From Candidatus Pyrohabitans jungbluthii (GTDB lineage Archaea; Hydrothermarchaeota; Hydrothermarchaeia; Hydrothermarchaeales; BMS3B): a DNA stretch of 64,000 bases. How positions within the stretch are numbered: position 1 is the stretch's first letter; each line of letters begins with the position of its first letter. This document shows, in pieces, positions 58,632 to 64,000 of this stretch. The DNA lies in NCBI GenBank assembly GCA_002010065.2, contig MTMD02000006.1, forward strand, positions 15,133 to 79,132, given 5' to 3'. The notes under the pieces are model-generated. The model worked only from the letters and a program-made list of their open reading frames with translations, ran no database searches and was not told where the DNA came from. The position numbers were made by a program, and so were the translations under genes.

Positions 58632-59831
58632 TTACTCAAGCTTCTCAAGCAGCTCAAGCAACTTCTTTTCGTCTTTCCTTCCAGAAAGCTCCATGGCGAT
58701 AAGTTCCTTTACTAATTCTTTCAGCGGGGCTTGGCTTGGCCTAAGCTTCATGCAGTTATAACAGGTGTCCATGTGCGCGGGATTCATGGCGCCGCATGCC
58801 ACGCACTGCCAGGGCTTGTTTTCTTCCTTGGCTTTTCTATCCCTCTTCAGGTTGTAGAACTCAAGGAGCCGGTCGTCAACATCGCGCCCAGAGAGGTGCA
58901 CATAGACGGCGGGCATCCTTGACCCCTGCACCCAGCCGAAGAACTCGCACATCTGCGCTTCCGTCATCACGCTTGCATAGATCGTCGCCCTGGTGTGCCT
59001 GAAGAGGTAAGGGTATATGCGCTTCTTGATCCCAGCTCTTTTCTTTACGGTCCTGAGTATCTTCTGCAGACCATCGCGCTTCAGATAGCCAAGTCCGCGG
59101 TTGTAGGGCCAGAAGGGGAATTCAGGGTCTGGCGGTAGTAGCCTTTTCCACCTGATGAGATATGGCGTCGAGAAGATTGCACGCACTCTCCTCATTCCAG
59201 TCTTCCCGCGCAGTGTAATTATCGCGGTCGGCACCTCTGTTTCATAATCTATAACCACATCCTTTACGCGAAGCCTCAGCAACTCAGAAGGACGGGGCCC
59301 TATGTCGTACATCAGGGCGATCAGTGCTCTGTCGCGGTCATTGTTGCAGGCGTTTATAAGAGCGAGCACTTCTTGCTCAGTCAGCAGGTCCGTCGGGATG
59401 ATCCTGTTGTTGAGCTTAATTGTTGTCTTGAGCCACTTTACTTCCTCGGGATATTCTTCTCCCTCCATCCCCCTGAGCCACTGATAGAATTTTTTCAGGA
59501 CGGATTTGAAGGTCGCTCTTGTCCACTCCTCCCATCCCTCCCGTCTGAGCCTGCCCATCATCACCTCGATGTCGCGCTTTGTGGCAGCCTCGAACTCCTT
59601 ACCGAGCCACTCTGAAGCCTTGGTGAGGTACTGGATGTACTTCGTGAGCCTGGCATAGCCTATCTCGTGTGCGGTCATTACATCGATGAATTCCTGAATG
59701 GTCTTGCGATTCGCTTCTATCACGCGAGGGTCCGTTTTCAGAAGTTCGCAGGCTCGCTCGAATTTCTGTTTGTCCTGGGAGACATCGAGAACTCTGGGCG
59801 CTTCGATCACTACTGCTGCAGCGTCCCCCAT
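58632..59831 (-). CDS. int: Tyrosine integrase
   Basis: 399 residues from ATG 59831. An N-terminal SAM-like core-binding domain (about 35-145) and a catalytic domain: Arg in DIGPRPSELLRL, Lys in LRGKTGMRR, H-x-x-R in FRHTRATIYA, and the nucleophile Tyr in MPAVYVHLSG. A C-terminal zinc ribbon (CVACG...CYNC, about 345-362) is typical of archaeal virus integrases. It lies just before tRNA-His and ends 1 bp from the nuclease gene. It catalyses integration and excision at the 20-bp att core. Confidence 0.93.
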   Translation of the reverse strand: MGDAAAVVIEAPRVLDVSQDKQKFERACELLKTDPRVIEANRKTIQEFIDVMTAHEIGYARLTKYIQYLTKASEWLGKEFEAATKRDIEVMMGRLRREGWEEWTRATFKSVLKKFYQWLRGMEGEEYPEEVKWLKTTIKLNNRIIPTDLLTEQEVLALINACNNDRDRALIALMYDIGPRPSELLRLRVKDVVIDYETEVPTAIITLRGKTGMRRVRAIFSTPYLIRWKRLLPPDPEFPFWPYNRGLGYLKRDGLQKILRTVKKRAGIKKRIYPYLFRHTRATIYASVMTEAQMCEFFGWVQGSRMPAVYVHLSGRDVDDRLLEFYNLKRDRKAKEENKPWQCVACGAMNPAHMDTCYNCMKLRPSQAPLKELVKELIAMELSGRKDEKKLLELLEKLE

Positions 59832-59840
59832 GCCCCTCAA

Positions 59841-59848
59841 GTATTACC
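59841..59848 (-). promoter_or_regulatory. Operator-like site before the integrase gene
   Basis: GTATTACC on the plus strand, an arm of the GGGGTATTACCC operator at 27780-28036, located 10 bp before the integrase ATG. One half-site only, so tentative. Confidence 0.3.
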
Positions 59849-59934
59849 ACCCCACTTTAAGCTGATACCGCGAGTGCACGGTAAAAGTGAATTCTTCCAA
59901 AAATGCTTGTAAAGAAGTAATGGAAGTGGGCTAT

Positions 59935-59954
59935 AGGGCCACGGCCGAGATTTG
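59935..59954 (+). repeat. attR, 20-bp direct repeat
   Basis: AGGGCCACGGCCGAGATTTG, identical to attL at 21171. Bases 59936-59954 are the 3' end of tRNA-His. Confidence 0.92.
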
Positions 59955-60011
59955 AACTCGGGCTAAGGGATCCACAGTCCCTTGTGCTAACCAGGCTACA
60001 CTACCGTGGCC
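59936..60011 (-). tRNA. tRNA-His (anticodon GTG)
   Basis: 76 nt on the minus strand. The acceptor GGCCACG pairs with CGTGGCC, followed by discriminator C73, the base typical of tRNA-His. Anticodon loop CTGTGGA with anticodon GTG lies in an AGGGA/TCCCT stem, and the T-loop is GTTCAAATC. CCA is not encoded. The -1 base is T, so the histidine-specific G-1 is not encoded and must be added. It is the provirus integration site and remains complete. Confidence 0.95.
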
Positions 60012-60083
60012 ATGGTGCTCAGGATAGATTACTCTGGTAACAATGGGAAGCATATTTAAATGGAGAGAGGGAAGTAACATACG

Positions 60084-60740
60084 ATGCTCCTTATAGCTTT
60101 CGAGGGCATAGACGGCTCCGGCAAGGGGACGCAGGCGAAGCTTCTCGCACGGTGGATACGGGAGAAGGGATATGACGTCTTCCTTACAAAGGAGCCCACC
60201 GAAGGGGCGATAGGGAAGCTTCTCCGCGAAAGTTTGCGCACCTCCTGCTTTGACGCTCGCACAGAGGCGCTGCTCTTCGCCGCTGACAGAAGTGAGCATC
60301 TGCGCGAGATAATGAAAAAGCTCCACGAGGGCAAGGTGGTTATTACAGAGCGCTACCTGTACTCCTCCCTGGCTTACCAGTCCGCTTCCGGGCTTGAGCT
60401 TACTTGGCTGAGGGATATCAACGCTTTTGCCCCTGAGGCTGATCTGGTAATCTACCTCGACGTCTCGCCAGAGGTGGCACTGGAAAGGATATCCTCCCGC
60501 AATTCGCTTCGCGCAAGCGTGCGCGAGAGGGAGCACTTTGAGAGGAAGGAGTTTCTTGAAAAAGTTCGAGAGGTTTACTTAGCCTTGGCAAAGGATTCAG
60601 AAAATTTTGAGGTGGTCGACGCCTCAGGCACCATTAATGAGGTTCAGAGTGCAATAAGGCGCAGGGTTGGCAGGCGCTTAGCAGCTTTTGAGGAGGAGAA
60701 GAAGCACAGCGAGCAGCGTGCCTTGGAAGATTTTACATAG
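60084..60740 (+). CDS. tmk: Thymidylate kinase
   Basis: 218 residues of dTMP kinase. IAFEGIDGSGKGTQAKLLA is the P-loop, TKEPTEGAIGKLLRE the DR/E-x-P region, and VVITERYLYSSLAYQS contains the DRY-like ERY dTMP-binding motif. LVIYLDVSPEVALERI leads to the LID. It phosphorylates dTMP to dTDP. First gene of a two-gene operon, 8 bp before the ribL gene. Confidence 0.93.
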   Translation: MLLIAFEGIDGSGKGTQAKLLARWIREKGYDVFLTKEPTEGAIGKLLRESLRTSCFDARTEALLFAADRSEHLREIMKKLHEGKVVITERYLYSSLAYQSASGLELTWLRDINAFAPEADLVIYLDVSPEVALERISSRNSLRASVREREHFERKEFLEKVREVYLALAKDSENFEVVDASGTINEVQSAIRRRVGRRLAAFEEEKKHSEQRALEDFT

Positions 60741-60748
60741 GTGAGAGC

Positions 60749-61384
60749 ATGAAGGAGCTTCTTGCTGCGATTTGGAAGCTGAATTTCTTGGGAGAGAAGG
60801 CAACCCCAGAGAGAATAATTCGGGAAATGAGATGCAGAGAAAGAAATCTAAGAAAGAGGCTTGGGGAGCTTTTAGAAGATGGACTGCTAGAAAAGGAGGG
60901 CAAGGCTTACAGGCTCACCGACATGGGAAGGAAGAAGCTTAGCATAGTAGCGGCAGGTGGCGTCTTCGACATCCTGCACCCAGGACATGTGTTTTTCCTG
61001 GAAAAAGCGAAGGAGAAGGGCGACATGCTAGTGGTGATAGTGGCGAGGGACTCGACAGTTACGAGGCGAAAGCGCATCCCTATTGTGCCCGAGGAGCAGC
61101 GCCTTGAGATGGTTAAGGCTCTTAAACCTGTGGATGTGGCTGTTCTTGGAGAGGTGGGTGATATCTACGCAACAGTGGAGAAGATTAAGCCGGATATCAT
61201 CGCCATCGGTCCGAATCAAACTCATCGCGAGGATGAGATCAAGGAGGAGCTGAAAAGGCGCAGCCTTCGCTGTGAAGTGGTAAGGATTCGCGAGTATAGG
61301 GAGTGTAAGCTTCCTTCAACGAGGAGCATACTCCAGCGCATAATAGAACTCAACTTTCCTGACCAGAGGCTGGAGAAAAAGTAA
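60749..61384 (+). CDS. ribL: FAD synthetase RibL with N-terminal winged helix
   Basis: 211 residues. Residues 1-65 (LNFLGEKATPERIIREMRCRERNLRKRLGELLEDGLLEKEGKAYRLTDMGRKKL) form a winged helix. From about 66 comes a nucleotidyltransferase of the archaeal RibL class: VAAGGVFDILHPGHVFFLEKAK with the HxGH motif, and REYRECKLPSTRSILQ in place of the ISSTxxR block. It transfers AMP from ATP to FMN to give FAD. The added DNA-binding domain suggests that it also senses or controls flavin genes. Convergent with ribH. Confidence 0.85.
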   Translation: MKELLAAIWKLNFLGEKATPERIIREMRCRERNLRKRLGELLEDGLLEKEGKAYRLTDMGRKKLSIVAAGGVFDILHPGHVFFLEKAKEKGDMLVVIVARDSTVTRRKRIPIVPEEQRLEMVKALKPVDVAVLGEVGDIYATVEKIKPDIIAIGPNQTHREDEIKEELKRRSLRCEVVRIREYRECKLPSTRSILQRIIELNFPDQRLEKK

Positions 61385-61400
61385 TACAGGAGAAGAAGGG

Positions 61401-61814
61401 CTACTCCTCTATCTCCTTCAACCTGCGATACATCTTGACCACAGCTTCAACGGCGCGCTTCGCGTACTTCACCCGCTGATGCGCCTCAAGGCGGCTCATG
61501 CCTGGACCAGAGATGCCGAGGGCGACTGGTTTGTCATACTCAAGAGCGAGGTCAGCTATTTTGCGCGAGGCGTGCTGCATCACTATCTCGTCGTGCTCCG
61601 TCTGACCCTCAATAACCGCGCCCAACGTTACGACGCCATCAATGTCCTTGCGCTCCAGGAGTTTCTTGACCGCTAGGGGCATGTCGAATACACCCGGAAC
61701 CTTGACCACCTTCGTTACCTCAGCGCCCAGAAAGTGGGCATGCTCCTTTGCAAGCTCCACCATCGCATAGGTTATGTCGTAATTAAACTCTGCCGCTACT
61801 ATCGCAAGTTTCAT
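61401..61814 (-). CDS. ribH: 6,7-dimethyl-8-ribityllumazine synthase
   Basis: 137 residues from ATG 61814 (GGAGATGATAGG site); the frame is open further upstream. IVAAEFNYDITYAMVELA, VPGVFDMPLAVKKLL, GVVTLGAVIEGQTEHDEIVMQHASR and ALGISGPGMSRLEAHQR match archaeal RibH, including the GAVI-x-G-x-T-x-H substrate loop. It condenses the pyrimidinedione with butanone phosphate, the penultimate step to riboflavin. Promoter with TATATAAA and two palindromes lies upstream. Confidence 0.92.
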   Translation of the reverse strand: MKLAIVAAEFNYDITYAMVELAKEHAHFLGAEVTKVVKVPGVFDMPLAVKKLLERKDIDGVVTLGAVIEGQTEHDEIVMQHASRKIADLALEYDKPVALGISGPGMSRLEAHQRVKYAKRAVEAVVKMYRRLKEIEE

Positions 61815-61849
61815 CCTATCATCTCCTCTCCTTTCCTTTCTTTTCTCAT

Positions 61850-61857
61850 TTATATAC
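61850..61857 (-). promoter_or_regulatory. TATA box of ribH
   Basis: TATATAAA on the minus strand, about 36-43 nt before ATG 61814, with the palindromes at 61863-61885 directly upstream. Confidence 0.55.
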
Positions 61858-61862
61858 TTTCT

Positions 61863-61885
61863 TGAGTAGCTACTCATTTATGAGT
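61863..61885. promoter_or_regulatory. Overlapping palindromes at the ribH promoter
   Basis: TGAGTAGCTACTCA (61863-61876) is a perfect 14-bp palindrome. ACTCAT-TT-ATGAGT (61872-61885) overlaps it as a second one, giving three GAGT/ACTC half-sites. They sit just upstream of the ribH TATA box, a regulator-binding place. The neighbouring winged-helix RibL is a candidate binder. Confidence 0.55.
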
Positions 61886-62202
61886 TACCCTCTAATTTGG
61901 CTTAATAGAAATCTCATAAGAACTTTGCCAACCTTCCTGAATAAGCTTGCGGACAGAAACTTAACATATTTGATAGCCCATAGCGATGATGCGAGTCAGC
62001 CTCATACTTGGCATACTCTGGGCTCGATGGCTATAGGAGACGAGAGCACCACCCCCAACTTTGAAGAAATAGGTTATAACCTTTATTATAAATCTGGTTT
62101 CGACTTATGAAAAATAAATAATAAATAGACCGTTCAAACCACATAAGAACTCAGTATTCCTGTTTAGAAAAGCACATCAAAATACAGGGGAGTGTTGAGG
62201 GG
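61886..62202. other. Intergenic region, no convincing gene
   Basis: About 320 bp between the ribH promoter and the receptor gene. A short frame from 61880 (MSYPLIWLNRNLI...) has no ribosome binding site or recognisable content. An AT-rich stretch with TTTATTATAAATC near 62085 may be the promoter of the receptor gene. Confidence 0.5.
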
Positions 62203-64000
62203 ATGAAGGATAAACTTGCATTTAAGATAATATTGTTGGTTCTGTTTTCGGCACTGGTACCGCTTAGCTTTGTCACATACATTTCCTCCCAGAAGGCAGG
62301 AGATACTCTTAAGGCGCAGGGTATGGAGCAGCTAAAAACAAATGTTGAAGGTGCAGCCCTGCGTACAGTTGACCACTCCAAGAGTTTTGAAAATGAAATA
62401 CGGCTAATCAAGAAGCACCCTGCAGTGCAGAGATTGATAAGAGAGAGGTACGAGAACAAAGCCTTGGACGAAGAGGTTAAGAAGTATGAAAAGGGTGCCG
62501 CTTACCCACAGCTACTTAGAGATTCTGAAACCTACCAGGAAGTTCTGAACTATTTTATGGAGATCGCCAACGAGAGGCCCAATATAGATATGATAAGAAT
62601 TTTCTGGAAGGATGGAAATGTGCTTGTGGGCGTCAAACTTGGTAAGGAGGACGTTAAAGATTACAAAGGCGACAAGGGATGGTTCGACGACATCATCCGC
62701 AAGAAGGTGGTTAGCGAGGATGAGGTTCACGTCTCTGCCATAAGCATTGCCAGGGCCACAGGCACGCCTGCGATAAGGTACTCCATGCCCTTTGATATCG
62801 CTGGGGAGAGGGTGGGCCTTATCATCATCAACTACAAGGCGGACGAAATCACAGAGCCTATTAAAAACCTCAAGGTGGGGAAGGAAGGCTACGGCATGCT
62901 TATCGACCCCAACTACAGAAACGCTGAGGGTAAGGTTCTCGGCGCCCTCTTCGTTGCAAATGGCAGAAATCCTGACCTAGAGTTTGACGAGTCCAGTGCG
63001 GGGAATCTGATAATTAACGCTGAAGACTTAACTGGTGACGAAGGCACACTCACCTACGTGGATGATGGCAGGGAGTGGACCGCCTACTACAAGAAGGTGG
63101 AGCTGGCAAACGGCAGGGAGTACTATGCTCTCGCAGCTATTCCGTCAAGCGAGCTTACAGCAGTCTCTAGGGATATTAGAAGGAACAGCATAATGATTGC
63201 TGCGATTGCAGGTATTCTGGTAGCGGCTCTCGGGCTGGTGATGTCCCGCAGGATTACAAAGCCCATAGATAGGCTGGTGGAAGATGCCAAGGCAATTGCT
63301 GGCGGCGATCTGGACCGCGAGATTAAGGTTTCAGACTCCAACGACGAGGTAGGCGTTTTAACTAGGGCGATCCAGGAAATGAAGAACAATGTGGTCAATG
63401 CTCTCAAGAAGTCAGATTCGGTGATAAAGGGTATCCCGGACCCGCTGGTAACAGTGGACAGGGACATGAGAGTTACCTACTTCAACAGTGCTGCCGAGGA
63501 GATCACTGGCTACTCTGCCTCAGAGGCGCATGAGACACGTTTCAGAGAAATATTCCAGGACGAGGTTGAGGCAATTGTCCGCGAGGCTATCATGACAAAA
63601 GATATCGTAAGGGGCAGAGAGGCGAGTTTTTCCGGCGTGAATGGCGAGGAGATTCCTGTGCTGGTGAATGCAGCACCTCTCTTTGACGCCAGCGGTGACG
63701 TCTACGGCGGGCTGGTAATCTTAAAAGACATGAGAGAATTGAAGGAGAGGGAGCGCCAGATTATTGAAGCTAAGGAGTACCTTGAGTCGCAGGTGGAGAG
63801 ACTCTTGCCTGTAGTGAAGGCAGTTGCAGAGGGAGACCTGACCAAGGGTATAACCGCCGATAGGAGAGATGCCTTTGGCACCTTAATAGAGACATTCAAC
63901 AAGACCCGAGAGAACCTGGCAAAACTGGTAACAAAAGTTAAGCTGGCATCTGAGCGAGTTGCTGCTACTGCAGAGGAGCAGGCGGCTTCGTCGGAGCAGT
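62203..64000 (+). CDS. Methyl-accepting chemotaxis-like receptor, C-terminus cut by window
   Basis: About 600 residues visible. A membrane helix (about 8-28) is followed by an extracellular dCache-like sensor (about 40-320) with YGMLIDPNYRNAEG and a YY-x-x-x-PSSELT closing element. A second membrane helix (about 327-345) and a HAMP domain (SRRITKPIDRLVEDAKAIAGGDLDREI) come next. A PAS domain (about 410-520: GIPDPLVTVDRDMRVTYFNSAAEEITGY) and a second HAMP-like unit (VAEGDLTKGI) follow. The final ATAEEQAASSEQ begins the signalling coiled coil. With archaellum genes in the same window it implies taxis. Confidence 0.9.
   Translation, partial: MKDKLAFKIILLVLFSALVPLSFVTYISSQKAGDTLKAQGMEQLKTNVEGAALRTVDHSKSFENEIRLIKKHPAVQRLIRERYENKALDEEVKKYEKGAAYPQLLRDSETYQEVLNYFMEIANERPNIDMIRIFWKDGNVLVGVKLGKEDVKDYKGDKGWFDDIIRKKVVSEDEVHVSAISIARATGTPAIRYSMPFDIAGERVGLIIINYKADEITEPIKNLKVGKEGYGMLIDPNYRNAEGKVLGALFVANGRNPDLEFDESSAGNLIINAEDLTGDEGTLTYVDDGREWTAYYKKVELANGREYYALAAIPSSELTAVSRDIRRNSIMIAAIAGILVAALGLVMSRRITKPIDRLVEDAKAIAGGDLDREIKVSDSNDEVGVLTRAIQEMKNNVVNALKKSDSVIKGIPDPLVTVDRDMRVTYFNSAAEEITGYSASEAHETRFREIFQDEVEAIVREAIMTKDIVRGREASFSGVNGEEIPVLVNAAPLFDASGDVYGGLVILKDMRELKERERQIIEAKEYLESQVERLLPVVKAVAEGDLTKGITADRRDAFGTLIETFNKTRENLAKLVTKVKLASERVAATAEEQAASSEQ

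Larger units (their letters stand above)
21171..59954. mobile_element. Integrated tailed virus (contractile-tail provirus) in tRNA-His
   Basis: About 38.8 kb bounded by a 20-bp direct repeat whose right copy is the 3' end of tRNA-His, with a tyrosine integrase next to it. It encodes terminase, HK97-type head proteins, sheath, tube, tape measure, baseplate J and fibres, so it is an archaeal caudovirus with myovirus form. Every main virion gene is open, and none shows an obvious frame break except a programmed-type shift. No DNA polymerase, peptidoglycan or pseudomurein hydrolase was seen. Likely temperate and possibly still active. Confidence 0.93.

Noticed and set aside
61880-62110. Frame starting MSYPLIWLNRNLI between ribH and the receptor gene
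   Set aside because: No ribosome binding site, no recognisable content, and it begins inside the palindromic promoter of ribH.

Overview
The window is a piece of an archaeal chromosome, most likely a thermophilic, motile euryarchaeote. Evidence includes archaellum motor genes (arlH and arlI), an archaeal NMN adenylyltransferase, a RibL-type FAD synthetase, DUF62, DUF2299 and NhaP families, TATA boxes placed about 25 nt before start codons, and GGAGGTG ribosome binding sites. I cannot name the genus. The chromosome is interrupted from 21171 to 59954 by a nearly complete integrated tailed virus with a contractile tail, here called the provirus.

Left chromosomal flank (1-21170). Archaellum ATPase genes run leftward, with a second arlI-like gene directly after arlI. 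Next come a secreted FG-GAP protein, a sulfide:quinone-reductase-like flavoprotein with its DUF1641 partner, a phosphoesterase, a CBS protein and a tight operon (two glycosyltransferases, SAM hydrolase, NMN adenylyltransferase). A DUF1015-DUF89 operon ends in a decayed arsenate reductase gene. A nickel/cobalt permease has palindromic operators, and an NhaP antiporter follows. An ArsR regulator faces a sulfur-trafficking group (methyltransferase, DsrE-like, thioredoxin, TusA), and a 20-bp operator candidate occurs at both promoters.

Provirus (21171-59954, about 38.8 kb). It sits in the 3' end of tRNA-His; a 20-bp att repeat bounds it and the tyrosine integrase lies beside the intact tRNA. The left part (21.3-30.5 kb) holds small early genes in overlapping chains: three ribbon-helix-helix regulators with operator-like repeats, a PD-(D/E)XK-like nuclease, an SSB-like protein, winged-helix proteins and an XPB-like helicase. 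From 33.2 kb the virion genes follow in order: terminase, portal, minor head protein with a possible C-terminal nuclease domain, protease with nested scaffold, decoration protein, capsid, connectors, tail sheath, tube, frameshifted tail chaperone, tape measure, baseplate and fibres. Nine copies of a shared promoter (CTGACTTT upstream of a TATA box) divide this region into transcription units, most of them apparently leaderless. An AT-rich four-gene block on the opposite strand (45.7-48.1 kb) splits the tail operon and looks like accessory cargo.

Right flank (59955-64000). It carries tRNA-His, thymidylate kinase, a helix-turn-helix-fused FAD synthetase, convergent lumazine synthase with palindromes at its promoter, and the start of a chemoreceptor-like gene.

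All functional calls come from reading motifs by eye; no database search was run.
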